Assembly (NCBI GenBank): GCA_051657745.1
Contig: JBOFLG010000119.1
Coordinates: 1-25,196 of the forward strand
DNA from: JBOFLG01 sp051657745
GTDB lineage: Bacteria; Actinomycetota; Actinomycetes; Actinomycetales; Dermatophilaceae
Direction: 5' to 3'
Length of the DNA stretch: 25,196 nt
This document shows, piece after piece, positions 15,117-23,528 of this stretch; positions within the stretch are counted from its first letter, which is position 1; every line of letters starts with the position of its first letter. The position numbers were made by a program, and so were the translations under genes. A model generated the notes under the pieces. It had not been told where the DNA came from. It searched no databases and saw only the letters and a program-made list of their open reading frames with translations.

Positions 15117-16428
15117 GGAGGTGGCGCCCCCGGGGCAGAACGGGGTCATCGTGCGCCGCGCCATCCGGCGCTTCGTCGCCTTGAGCGTCGCGACGCTGGT
15201 GATCCTTGGCGTCGGAACCACCCTGGTGTGCAGGCAGATTGCCTCCACCGCTGCGCTCACCGAGGCCACGGCCCGCGGGGCGGCGCTCGCCCGCACCGTC
15301 GCCGCCCCGCTGGTCGACGAACGGGTGCGCGAGCAGGATGCCGCAGCGATTGCCCGATTCGACACCGTGCTGCGTCGCAGCATGAAGGTGGGCTCGGTTT
15401 CTCATGTCAGGCTCTGGACCCCCGAGGGTCGCGTGCTGTGGTCCGACGAGCCGCATCTCGTGGGCCGCAGCTACGATCTGGACCCGGGCACCGCCGACCT
15501 GCTGGACCGTCAGGGCACCGTTGCCGAGCTCTCGGCGCTGGACCACACCGGCACCGGTCGCGCCGACCTGCTCCAGGTGAACGCCGGCACCCGCGACGCC
15601 GACGGGATGCCGCTGCTCTTCCAGGTCTACTTCACCACCGACGAGATGCGGGCCCGCGAGCGCGCCGTCCTTGGGGCTGTCCTGCCGATCGCGCTCGGCG
15701 GCCTGCTGCTCTTTCAGGTCGCCGTGATGCCGCTGACGCTCGCGCTGGCGCGCCGGGTCGAGCACCAGGAGCGGCAGCGCCTCCGGCTGCTCCGCCAGAC
15801 GGTGCTCACCACGCACCGAGAGCGGCTACGGATCGCTCGGGATCTGCACGACGGCGTGGTGCAGGACCTCGCCGGGCTCCGTTACGCCCTGCCGATGATC
15901 GCCGCCCAACTCCCGGACACGGCCCAGGCTCAGACCGCCCGGGTGTTGGTCGACCAGGCCGGCGTCATCCTCGCGCGGGATGTGGAGTCGCTGCGTTCCC
16001 TGCTCGTCGACATCCACCCGCCGAGCCTGCACGGGGCCGCCCTGCGGGATGCGCTCGAGGACGTGGCCGACCGGACCCGCCGGGCTGGGCCGGAAGTGAG
16101 CATCGACATGCCCGAGCATCCGGACTGGTCCGTCGACGTGGCACGGGTCCTCTACCGGATCGTCCAGGAGGCGCTCCGCAATGTCGTTGCGCATGCCGGT
16201 GCCGCGCACGCGTGGGTGGTCCTGGTCAGCGCCGGCGACGCGGTGCGGGTGTCGGTCGCGGATGACGGGTGCGGGCTCCCGCCCACGGTGCCGCCTGGGC
16301 ATGTCGGGCTCAGACTTCTCGGCGACCACCTGGACGACCTCGGTGGCGCGCTCGACCTGGGCCGTCGCACCGGTGGTGGCACGGTGCTCACCGCGCACGT
16401 CCCAGTGGACCTTCTCGGCGAGCGCTGA
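15103..16428 (+). CDS. Membrane sensor histidine kinase (HisKA_3/NarL-partner type)
   Basis: Sensor kinase partnering NarL-type regulators. The 441-residue product has a first membrane segment (about 24-45), an extracytoplasmic sensor (about 46-188) with HVRLWTPEGRVLWSDEP and LVGRSYDLDP that resembles Cache-type sensors, and a second membrane segment (about 189-215). A HisKA_3 domain follows with phospho-acceptor H249 (RIARDLHDGVVQDLAG), then a HATPase domain with the N box QEALRNVVAHAGAAHA (N360) and G box VADDGCGLPP (386-394). The start is uncertain: GTG 15103 overlaps the regulator by 14 bases, while GTG 15121 and GTG 15151 are alternatives; all precede the first membrane segment. Whether it senses copper, oxidant or something else is not readable from sequence. 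Confidence 0.92.
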   Translation: MATSEEVAPPGQNGVIVRRAIRRFVALSVATLVILGVGTTLVCRQIASTAALTEATARGAALARTVAAPLVDERVREQDAAAIARFDTVLRRSMKVGSVSHVRLWTPEGRVLWSDEPHLVGRSYDLDPGTADLLDRQGTVAELSALDHTGTGRADLLQVNAGTRDADGMPLLFQVYFTTDEMRARERAVLGAVLPIALGGLLLFQVAVMPLTLALARRVEHQERQRLRLLRQTVLTTHRERLRIARDLHDGVVQDLAGLRYALPMIAAQLPDTAQAQTARVLVDQAGVILARDVESLRSLLVDIHPPSLHGAALRDALEDVADRTRRAGPEVSIDMPEHPDWSVDVARVLYRIVQEALRNVVAHAGAAHAWVVLVSAGDAVRVSVADDGCGLPPTVPPGHVGLRLLGDHLDDLGGALDLGRRTGGGTVLTAHVPVDLLGER

Positions 16429-16510
16429 CTCCCCCGAGGTTTCCCCAAGCCGGGTCACTCAGGCTGTGGCGACCCAGGCCGCCTTCGGTTCCGCACTCGG
16501 GGAGGACCCC

Positions 16511-16915
16511 ATGATTCGCATGCTCTTCGCGGACGACCACGACGCCATCCGCATCGCGGTCGGCGCGCTCGTCGGTTCCGAGCCCGACATCGAGCTGGTC
16601 GCCACCGCGGCGAGCGGCGAGGCCGCGGTAGAGCTGGCCGACTTCCACCGGCCCGACCTCGTCCTGATGGACCTGTCGATGCCGGGTCAGGGCGGCCTGT
16701 GGGCCCTGACCGAGATTCGCCGGTCGTGGCCCGCGATCGCGCTCGTCGTGCTCACCAGCGACGGCCGGGCCGCGACTCGGCGTGCCGTATGGGCGGCCGG
16801 AGCCGACCAGCTCGTCCTGAAAGACCAGCCGGTGGGAGACCTGCTCGTCGCGATCCGCGCCGCAGTGGAGACCCCAAGGGAAACCCAAGGCCCGGTCGCC
16901 ACGATCGACGGGTGA
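16511..16915 (+). CDS. Stand-alone receiver-domain protein (CheY-like)
   Basis: A receiver domain with no output domain, 134 residues. It has acidic residues D8/D9, phospho-acceptor D54 (LVLMDLSMPG), T81 and K103 (LVLKDQ), so it should be phosphorylatable. After the last receiver helix (VGDLLVAIRAAVE) there are only about 16 residues before the stop. The next 52 bases to the oxidase start cannot hold a helix-turn-helix in any frame, so it is not a simple frameshift of a NarL protein. GGGGAGG lies about six bases before the ATG. It lies 82 bases after the kinase. Possible roles are a phosphate sink, a phosphorelay intermediate or a protein-binding regulator of the kinase; these are inference. 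Confidence 0.92.
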   Translation: MIRMLFADDHDAIRIAVGALVGSEPDIELVATAASGEAAVELADFHRPDLVLMDLSMPGQGGLWALTEIRRSWPAIALVVLTSDGRAATRRAVWAAGADQLVLKDQPVGDLLVAIRAAVETPRETQGPVATIDG

Positions 16916-16924
16916 GGTCATCCG

Positions 16925-16953
16925 GCCTTGCACTCACGGAGTCGTAGCAAGGC
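16925..16953 (+). promoter_or_regulatory. Hairpin/dyad immediately upstream of the multicopper oxidase ribosome site
   Basis: GCCTTGC at 16925-16931 and GCAAGGC at 16947-16953 form a perfect seven-base dyad; inside it ACTC and GAGT (three-base loop ACG) extend the stem with an asymmetric bulge. It occupies most of the 52-base gap between the receiver gene and the oxidase and ends just before AGGGGA. It could be an operator, an mRNA stability element or a structure near the ribosome site. Confidence 0.4.
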
Positions 16954-16967
16954 AGGGGACGATCCGC

Positions 16968-18683
16968 ATGGGACTCACGCGTCGCGATGCACTCAAACTG
17001 GGGGTGGCCGGCGGCGCGCTCGCCGCGCTGCCCCTGCACCGACTGGCTTTTGCCGCCACCACGGCATCCCGGATGGCGACGAGCAAGATGGTCGCACCGT
17101 TCACGCTGCCGTTCGTCGTGCCGCCGGTGCTCGCCCCGACCGGCGTCACGGCGATCACCTGCCCGGACGGCGTGATCCGCGAGTACGACCGGTACGACGT
17201 CGCGCAGACCTTCTCGGTGGCCTCGGTGATGCCCGGCTACCAGACGCCGATATTCGGCTACAACGGGGTCACGCCCGGCCCGACGATCGTCGCCCGCCGG
17301 GGCCGGCCGATCGTGGTCCACCAGCGCAACCTGCTGCATCAGCCACCGCCGAACGCGCCGAACACGCGGGTGCCGTCGCGGTACTCCAGCGACCCGTTGG
17401 ACCGCTGGACCTCGACCCACCTGCACGGCTCGGCATCCCTGCCGCAGTACGACGGCTACGCGTCGGACGTGACCTTGCCGGGGCGGACCAAGCGCTACGT
17501 GTACCCGAACAGCCAGGAGGCCCGCACCCTCTGGTACCACGACCACGGCGTGCACCACACCTCGCAGAATGCCTACAACGGGCTGGCCGGCCTCTACCTG
17601 CTGCACGACGACCTCGAGACCACGCTCGGCATCCCGCAAGGACGGTACGACGTCCCGATGGTGGTGCGGGACGTCATGTTGTCCCGCACCGGTGGGCTCA
17701 TCTACGACGACAACGGCGAGTCCGGTGCGTTCGGGGACATCGTGCTGGTCAACGGGGTGCCGTGGCCGGTGATGCAGGTCGAGCCGCGCAAGTACCGCTT
17801 CCGGATCCTCAACTCCTCGGTCGCCCGGTCGTACGAGTGGCAACTGCACGATGGCAAGAGCGCGGCGCCGATGACGGTGATCGGCACCGATGCTGGCCTG
17901 GTGCCCGAGCCACAGGTTGTCTCCTCGTTCCGGCACGCCATGGGTGAGCGCTTCGAGGTCGTCATCGACTTCGCGCAGTACGCGCAACGGCCTGGTCGAG
18001 CACCCGTGGAGCTGACCCTGCGCAACCTCGTTCCGAAGAACACGATCGACGAGCCCCGGGCCCGCTACGCCATGCGGTTCGTGGTCGGCCCGGAGTCCAG
18101 CATCCAGAGCACCGAGAACAACACGATCCCGGCGTCCTGGAACTCTCTGGTCCCGCCGCAGGAGTGCATGACCTGGACCGAGGCCGACCTGCTCGCCCGC
18201 GGCGTTCCGGAACGCCGGTTCGCCTTCGTGCGCAAGAACGGCCAGTGGACGATCAACGGCAAGACCTGGCAGGACGTCGTCGATAGCGACTACACCTTCA
18301 CCATGGCCGAGCCCGAGCCGAACGCGATCGAGATCTGGGAGCTCGCAAACACCTCGGGCGGCTGGTTCCACCCCGCGCATATCCACCTCGTCGACTTCCA
18401 GGTGCTCTCCCGCAGCGGTCGCAACGGTCAGGCAGGCCAGGTCCATCCGTACGAAAAGGGCGCCAAGGACGTCGTGTACGTCGGTGAGTACGAGACCGTG
18501 CGGGTGGCGATGCGGTTCGCCGGGCCGTCGGCCGGCCCGGGGTGGCCGGCACCGCAGGGCCGCTACATGATGCACTGCCACAACCTGGTCCACGAGGACC
18601 ACGACATGATGATGCAGTTCAGCGTCGGTGACGCTGGCCGTGACCCCGCCTACGACCCCATCACCGCCGATCCGGCCCGGTGA
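16968..18683 (+). CDS. Tat-exported multicopper oxidase (CotA/phenoxazinone synthase-like)
   Basis: Copper enzyme that oxidises a substrate (phenolics, Cu(I), Mn(II) or bilirubin-type compounds) and reduces O2 to water outside the membrane. The 571-residue product has a twin-arginine signal (GLTRRDALKLG, then an Ala/Leu-rich core, cleavage near AFA at about 27-29). All copper motifs are present: HLHG (151-154), WYHDHG (189-194), HPAHIH (468-473) and HCHNLVHEDHDM (536-547), with M547 at the type 1 axial position. Three cupredoxin domains are expected at this length. AGGGGA precedes the ATG. Its stop overlaps the GTG of the signal peptidase (GTGA), so the two are translationally coupled. A copper-handling role is inferred from the copC/copD genes behind it; substrate is unknown. 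Confidence 0.94.
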   Translation: MGLTRRDALKLGVAGGALAALPLHRLAFAATTASRMATSKMVAPFTLPFVVPPVLAPTGVTAITCPDGVIREYDRYDVAQTFSVASVMPGYQTPIFGYNGVTPGPTIVARRGRPIVVHQRNLLHQPPPNAPNTRVPSRYSSDPLDRWTSTHLHGSASLPQYDGYASDVTLPGRTKRYVYPNSQEARTLWYHDHGVHHTSQNAYNGLAGLYLLHDDLETTLGIPQGRYDVPMVVRDVMLSRTGGLIYDDNGESGAFGDIVLVNGVPWPVMQVEPRKYRFRILNSSVARSYEWQLHDGKSAAPMTVIGTDAGLVPEPQVVSSFRHAMGERFEVVIDFAQYAQRPGRAPVELTLRNLVPKNTIDEPRARYAMRFVVGPESSIQSTENNTIPASWNSLVPPQECMTWTEADLLARGVPERRFAFVRKNGQWTINGKTWQDVVDSDYTFTMAEPEPNAIEIWELANTSGGWFHPAHIHLVDFQVLSRSGRNGQAGQVHPYEKGAKDVVYVGEYETVRVAMRFAGPSAGPGWPAPQGRYMMHCHNLVHEDHDMMMQFSVGDAGRDPAYDPITADPAR

Positions 18684-19240
18684 CGACGATGACGACAGTG
18701 CTGCCGGCCGCGACGGGGAGTCACCCAGCGCGGCGGGTGAGGCGGCGGGTGAGGTGGACCGACATCCTGCTGATCGTGGCGGTCGGAGCCCTGGCCCTGC
18801 GGGTCTGGGTCCTGGAGCCGGTCGAGGTCGCCAGCGGCAGTATGACCCCGACGATCGCCGCCGGCTCGTACGTCCTCGTCGACCATCTCGGGCCGAGGCT
18901 GCGCGGGTACGCACGCGGGGATGTCGTGGCGCTGTCCTCGCCAGTGGACGGGTCCTTGCTGCTGAAGCGGGTCGCCGGGGTCGCGGGCGACGACGTGGCC
19001 GTCCAGGACGGTGTCCTGCACGTGGACGGTGCGCCGGTGGTGGAGCCGTGGGTGGACCCGCGTGACGTCGACTCGGTCTACGACGAGGTGGGCGTGGTTC
19101 CGCAGGGGCACGTCGCTGTCCTCGCCGACCACCGCCCGCAGGCGGCGGACTCGCGCACCTTCGGGCCGGTCCCGCTCGACGCGCTGCAGGGGCGGGTCGT
19201 GCTGGCGCTCCAGCCGACCGGCCTGGGGTGGGTGCGATGA
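18680..19240 (+). CDS. Type I signal peptidase embedded in the copper operon
   Basis: Membrane serine protease that removes signal peptides. The 186-residue product has one N-terminal membrane segment (about 27-45), the catalytic Ser54 in ASGSMTPTI, the catalytic Lys96 in LLKRVAGVAGD, and the conserved box LADHRPQAADSRTFGPV (148-164). Ser/Lys dyad architecture (not the Ser/His SipW type) is indicated by the Lys. It is shorter than a typical actinobacterial LepB. The GTG overlaps the oxidase stop as GTGA, and its stop overlaps the CopC ATG as ATGA. It is therefore expected to be made with, and may specifically process, the oxidase and CopC. It is unlikely to be the main housekeeping peptidase, often found near rplS; that is inference. 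Confidence 0.93.
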   Translation: MTTMTTVLPAATGSHPARRVRRRVRWTDILLIVAVGALALRVWVLEPVEVASGSMTPTIAAGSYVLVDHLGPRLRGYARGDVVALSSPVDGSLLLKRVAGVAGDDVAVQDGVLHVDGAPVVEPWVDPRDVDSVYDEVGVVPQGHVAVLADHRPQAADSRTFGPVPLDALQGRVVLALQPTGLGWVR

Positions 19241-19962
19241 GGGGAAGCCGCGGAGGTCGAGGTCCGGCGCGGACTCCGGCGCAGGGTTGGAATCAGGCTT
19301 GGGGCCCGAGTCGGGACCCGATGTGGCGCGAGGGGAGCCGGTGGTGGCGCGTCGCGGGTATCACGCTCCTCCTGACCGTCGGTGCTCTGGTGGCGCCTAC
19401 TCCGGCCCGGGCGCACACCGACCTCGAGCGCAGCACACCCGCCGACGGCGCCACGGTGAGCTCACTGCCGGCTCTGGTGCATCTGCGTTTCACCCAGGAC
19501 GTCATCCCCGGTACCGCGGTGGTGGCGCTCACCGGTCCGCGCGGCGAGGTCGGCCTCGGCGCGCCGTCGGTTCGCGGCCGGGACGTCCGGATGACGCTGC
19601 CCGCAGTCCCGAGCCCGGGTCGACACCGGCTCGTCTGGCGGGTTGTCGCCGGCGACGGGCACCCCGTGCGCGGCGTGCTCACCCTCGACATCACCTCGGC
19701 CGTGGCCACCCCGACTGTCCCGGCACCAGCCACCCCCGCGGTCCCGGCCACCTCCGCACCACTGGACACCCCGGCGGAGTTGGCCGCGCGGGCCGGTGTC
19801 GGCGGTCTCGACACCAGCCAGTCCGGTGAACCCGACCCGGGCGAGTTCGGGCCGGGCCCGCAGGTGCGCTGGGCGGGTTTCGCCGGCCTGCTCCTGCTCG
19901 TGGCGACCGCTCCCCGGGCGCTTGCCCGGCGCCGTACCAACCCGACCACGGAACTCGACTGA
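19237..19962 (+). CDS. CopC-domain copper-binding protein, membrane-anchored
   Basis: Extracytoplasmic copper carrier of the CopC family. The 241-residue product has an N-terminal signal segment (about 36-58) ending in ARA, so the mature protein would begin with His60 (HTDLERSTPADG), the N-terminal His that binds Cu(II). The other site residues are visible in AGDGHPVRG (D140, H142). The Met-rich Cu(I) loop of some CopC proteins is absent, so it looks like a Cu(II)-only type. An Ala/Pro/Thr linker (about 155-185) leads to a C-terminal hydrophobic segment (WAGFAGLLLLVATAPRALARRR), a probable anchor. ATG 19237 overlaps the peptidase stop; its own stop shares one base with the CopD ATG (TGATG). 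Confidence 0.9.
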   Translation: MRGSRGGRGPARTPAQGWNQAWGPSRDPMWREGSRWWRVAGITLLLTVGALVAPTPARAHTDLERSTPADGATVSSLPALVHLRFTQDVIPGTAVVALTGPRGEVGLGAPSVRGRDVRMTLPAVPSPGRHRLVWRVVAGDGHPVRGVLTLDITSAVATPTVPAPATPAVPATSAPLDTPAELAARAGVGGLDTSQSGEPDPGEFGPGPQVRWAGFAGLLLLVATAPRALARRRTNPTTELD

Positions 19963-21674
19963 TGACCACCGTCTCAGGCATCCAGCCCGCCCGGGCCGTG
20001 CACCGCGGTCGGACGCTGGTCGCCGCTGCGGTGCTCGGTGGCGCATTGGCCGTGGTCACCGCCACCCTCGCAATGACCGCGCCGGACCCAGCGCTCCCCG
20101 GAGCACCGGCCGCCGGCCCGGGGCTTGCCCTGGTCGGCTCGGCCGCGCGGCTGGGGGGTCGGGTTGCCGCCGTGCTGGTCGTGGGAGGGCTGCTGCTCCC
20201 AGCGTGGCTGCTCCCACACGCACAGAGCGCCCGGCGGGCCCGCCGCCTGGTGGTCGGCGCGGCCTGGTTCTGGGTTGCGATGAGCATCGTGGAGATGCTG
20301 GCCCTCAGCGCGGATGCCCTCGGCATCCCGCTGGCCCACGCCCTCACCGACGGCCGCACCTGGGCCTTTGTCCCGAAGCTCGCCACGGGCCGGGCCCTCG
20401 AGGCGACCGCAGTGCTCGCCGCCGTCGTCGCGTCCGGGGTCCAGGTAGCCCGGAACGCCGCCGAGCACCTCGCCCTCCTCGGGGTCGCACTGCTCGCCAC
20501 CGTGCCAGCAGCCCTCAGCGGGCATGCCGCAGCCGCTGGGCTGCATGTCGCAGTGGGCATTGCGACGGTTGTCCACGTGCTCGCCGCCCTGCTGTGGGTG
20601 GGCGGGCTCGTCGCGCTCGGGCTGGTCGGCCGCGGCCCCGGGCTGCCCGCCGCCGTCACCCGCTTCTCCCGCCTGGCCCTGGTCGCGACCATCCTGGTGG
20701 TGGGGGGCGGGCTGCTGTCGGCGTCGTGGCGGCTGGGCTCCGGGGCCGCCGCGTGGGCCTCGCCGTACGGCATCCTGGTGCTCGTCAAGACCGCCCTGCT
20801 GACCGTGCTGCTGACCCTCGGTGCGCTGCATCGGCGCCGCACGATTCCGGCGCTGCGGCAGGGCTCGCCGCGGGCCTGGTGGCGGCTGGCCGTTGTCGAG
20901 ACCGGCGTCATGGGTCTCGCCCTCGGGGTTGCGGTCGCGCTCGGTCGCGCGCCGACGCCGACTCGCTCGGATGTCGTCGCGCTCCCCCACGGCGGGGTGA
21001 GCACCGTGGACCGAGCGCTCCCGCCACCCGCCGCCCTCGAACTGCTGCTGGAGCCGCGGGCCACCGCACCGGGGCTCGCCGTGCTGGCCGTTGCCACCAT
21101 CGTGCTGGGCCTGGCTGCCAGCCGTGGCGGCCGACCGCGTCCCGCGACCCTGCGAGGGCTCGGATTCGGCGCCGCCGCCTGCCTGGTTCTCGCCTGGCTG
21201 CTGATGGGTGGGCCTGGTTCCTACGGCAGCGCGATCCTCTTGGTCCACGCCGCCCAACTGCTCGGCTGCGCGCTGCTGGTGCCGCCCCTGGTGGCCGCGT
21301 CGGCCCGGGCGTTCGCACCGCATCGGCTCCCGCGGATCCGCGGCGGACCGGTGGACACGGCAGCGCCGATCATCCTGCTCGTCCTCGTCGTCTATGGCAC
21401 TCCCGTGCTGCGCAGCTCGCTGGCCAGCGAGGCCACCCACACGGTGGTGCTGCTGGCGGCGGTGGCCGCGGGCCTGCCGGCGGCCCTGCGCGAGAACCCC
21501 GCCGAACGCCGGCTCGGTGGCCTGGTGCTGCTGGGCCTCGCCGGCGCCCTGCTGCTGGTCCTCGCATGGCAACCCGAGGCGTTCGCGCCGGAGTGGTTCG
21601 CGAACCTGCCGCTGGACTGGGCCGACCCAGTGCGCGGCACCGACGTGGGAGGCCGGCGCTCGCCGACCGAATGA
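19962..21674 (+). CDS. CopD-like polytopic membrane protein, possible copper importer
   Basis: Integral membrane protein of the CopD/YcnJ type, usually paired with CopC and implicated in copper uptake. The 570-residue product has about a dozen hydrophobic segments. The N-terminal half (about 60-330) has the CopD-like region with HVAVGIATVVHVLAALLWVGGLVALGL and the ASPYGILVLVKTALLTVLLTLGALHRRR segment. The C-terminal part (about 365-540) has further hydrophobic helices somewhat like the CtaG (caa3 assembly) half of fused CopD-CtaG proteins, but the usual His/Met motifs of CtaG are not obvious, so that half may be degenerate. It starts one base into the CopC stop. It ends only six bases from the convergent lepA stop, with no terminator between them. 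Confidence 0.85.
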   Translation: MTTVSGIQPARAVHRGRTLVAAAVLGGALAVVTATLAMTAPDPALPGAPAAGPGLALVGSAARLGGRVAAVLVVGGLLLPAWLLPHAQSARRARRLVVGAAWFWVAMSIVEMLALSADALGIPLAHALTDGRTWAFVPKLATGRALEATAVLAAVVASGVQVARNAAEHLALLGVALLATVPAALSGHAAAAGLHVAVGIATVVHVLAALLWVGGLVALGLVGRGPGLPAAVTRFSRLALVATILVVGGGLLSASWRLGSGAAAWASPYGILVLVKTALLTVLLTLGALHRRRTIPALRQGSPRAWWRLAVVETGVMGLALGVAVALGRAPTPTRSDVVALPHGGVSTVDRALPPPAALELLLEPRATAPGLAVLAVATIVLGLAASRGGRPRPATLRGLGFGAAACLVLAWLLMGGPGSYGSAILLVHAAQLLGCALLVPPLVAASARAFAPHRLPRIRGGPVDTAAPIILLVLVVYGTPVLRSSLASEATHTVVLLAAVAAGLPAALRENPAERRLGGLVLLGLAGALLLVLAWQPEAFAPEWFANLPLDWADPVRGTDVGGRRSPTE

Positions 21675-21680
21675 CGGGCG

Positions 21681-23528
21681 CTACTTCTTGGCCGGGGCGG
21701 CATCCGAGGTCAGAGCCGCGATGAACGCCTCGGGCGGCACCTCGACCGAGCCGATGTTCTTCATCCGCTTCTTGCCGGCCTTCTGCTTCTCGAGCAGTTT
21801 GCGCTTGCGGGTGATGTCACCGCCGTAGCACTTGGCGAGTACGTCCTTGCGCATGGCGCGAACGTTCTCACGGGCGATGATCCGGGACCCGACGGCCGCT
21901 TGGATCGGCACCTCGAACTGCTGCCGCGGGATGAGTTCCTTAAGTTTGCCGGCCATCAGCACGCCGTACCCGTAGGCGCGCTCCTGGTGGACGATTGCCG
22001 AGAACGCGTCCACGGTCTCGCCCTGGAGCAGGATGTCGACCTTGACCAGGTCGGCGAGCTGCTCGCCGCTGGGTTCGTAGTCGAGGCTGGCATAGCCGCG
22101 GGTCCGTGACTTCAACTGGTCGAAGAAGTCGAAGACGATCTCGGCGAGCGGCAGCGTGTAGCGCATCTCGACGCGGTCCTGGGAGAGGTAGTCCATGCCG
22201 AGCAACGCGCCGCGCTTGCCTTGACAGAGCTCCATGATCGCGCCGATGAACTCGCTCGGGGCCAGGATCGTGGCCCGCACCACCGGCTCACGCACCTCGG
22301 CGACCTTGCCTCCGGGGAACTCACTGGGGTTGGTGACGACGACGTCCGTACCGTCATCCATCCGGACGTCGTAGACCACGTTGGGCTGGGTGGAGATGAG
22401 GTCGAGGCCGAACTCGCGCTCCAGTCGCTCGCGGACGATCTCCAGATGCAACAGGCCGAGGAAGCCACAGCGGAACCCGAAGCCGAGGGCTGCGGAGGTC
22501 TCGGGCTCGTAGACCAGCGCGGCGTCGTTGAGCTTGAGTTTGTCGAGGGCCTCCCGCAGGCCCGGATAGTCGGAGCCGTCGATCGGGTAGAGCCCGGAGA
22601 AGACCATCGGCTTGGGGTCGCGGTACCCGCCGAGGGCCGCGGATGCCGGTTTCGCGGCGTTCGTGACCGTGTCGCCGACTCGGGACTGGCGCACATCTTT
22701 CACGCCGGTGATGAGGTAGCCCACCTCGCCGACGCCAAGACCGTTGCCGGGCACGGGTTCTGGGGAGATGACACCGATCTCGAGTAGCTCATGGGTGGCC
22801 TTGGTCGACATCATCGCGATCCGCTCACGCGGGTTGAGGTCACCGTCGATCACCCGCACGTAGGTGACCACGCCGCGGTAGGTGTCGTAGACCGAGTCGA
22901 AGATCATCGCGCGAGCGGGTGCGTTCGGATCGCCCACCGGAGCGGGGATCTGGCGGACGATCTCGTCGATCAGCGGCTCCACACCTTCGCCGGTCTTGCC
23001 CGACACCCGGAAGCAGTCCTGCGGCTCGCAGCCGATCAGCCCGGCCAACTCGTCGGCGTACTTCTCGGGCTGCGCGGCCGGCAGGTCGATCTTGTTGAGC
23101 ACCGGGATGATGGTGAGGTCGTTCTCCATCGCCAGGTAGAGGTTCGCCAGGGTCTGCGCCTCGATGCCCTGGGCAGCGTCGACCAGCAGCACTGCGCCCT
23201 CGCAGGCGGCGAGGCTGCGGCTCACCTCGTAGGTGAAGTCGACGTGCCCGGGGGTGTCGATCATGTTGAGCACGTAGGAGTCATCGGCGGTCTCCCACGG
23301 CATCCGCACGGCCTGGCTCTTGATGGTGATGCCACGCTCGCGCTCGATGTCCATGCGGTCGAGGTACTGCGCGCGCATCGCCCGGTCATCGACGACCCCG
23401 GTGATCTGCAGCATCCGGTCGGCCAGGGTCGACTTGCCGTGGTCGATGTGGGCAATGATGCAGAAGTTGCGGATCGCCTCCGGCGGCGTCGCGTGCGGCT
23501 GCAGCACGGTGCGGGCGCGGGGGGACAC
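21681..23528 (-). CDS. lepA: Elongation factor 4 (LepA)
   Basis: Translational GTPase that acts on ribosomes during initiation/elongation and back-translocation. The 615-residue product is full length: G1 AHIDHGKS (26-33), switch I RERGITIKSQAV, G3 DTPGHVDF, G4 NKIDLP, EF-G-like domains, and the LepA-specific C-terminal domain ending in KRKLLEKQKAGKKRMKNIGSVEVPPEAF. It begins with GTG at 23528 with AAGGAA about 11 bases upstream. The region to rpsT (about 190 bases) holds the rpsT terminator and presumably the lepA promoter, which I could not place. Confidence 0.97.
   Translation of the reverse strand: MSPRARTVLQPHATPPEAIRNFCIIAHIDHGKSTLADRMLQITGVVDDRAMRAQYLDRMDIERERGITIKSQAVRMPWETADDSYVLNMIDTPGHVDFTYEVSRSLAACEGAVLLVDAAQGIEAQTLANLYLAMENDLTIIPVLNKIDLPAAQPEKYADELAGLIGCEPQDCFRVSGKTGEGVEPLIDEIVRQIPAPVGDPNAPARAMIFDSVYDTYRGVVTYVRVIDGDLNPRERIAMMSTKATHELLEIGVISPEPVPGNGLGVGEVGYLITGVKDVRQSRVGDTVTNAAKPASAALGGYRDPKPMVFSGLYPIDGSDYPGLREALDKLKLNDAALVYEPETSAALGFGFRCGFLGLLHLEIVRERLEREFGLDLISTQPNVVYDVRMDDGTDVVVTNPSEFPGGKVAEVREPVVRATILAPSEFIGAIMELCQGKRGALLGMDYLSQDRVEMRYTLPLAEIVFDFFDQLKSRTRGYASLDYEPSGEQLADLVKVDILLQGETVDAFSAIVHQERAYGYGVLMAGKLKELIPRQQFEVPIQAAVGSRIIARENVRAMRKDVLAKCYGGDITRKRKLLEKQKAGKKRMKNIGSVEVPPEAFIAALTSDAAPAKK

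Noticed and set aside
16511..16967. Lone receiver as a frameshifted NarL regulator
   Set aside because: Only 52 bases separate its stop from the oxidase start and none of the three frames contains a helix-turn-helix.
16752..18914. 720-codon leftward open frame opposite the receiver and oxidase genes
   Set aside because: It mirrors the oxidase, whose copper motifs, Tat signal and ribosome site are unambiguous. The mirror translation is His/Arg/Val-rich without domains; high GC makes such long shadows common.
19974..21572. 532- and 469-codon leftward open frames opposite CopD
   Set aside because: Gln/Gly/Arg-rich low-complexity translations with no motif; the rightward frame is a clear polytopic membrane protein coupled to CopC.
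21675..21680. Terminator between copD and lepA
   Set aside because: The convergent stops are six bases apart and I see no hairpin that does not lie within the coding ends.
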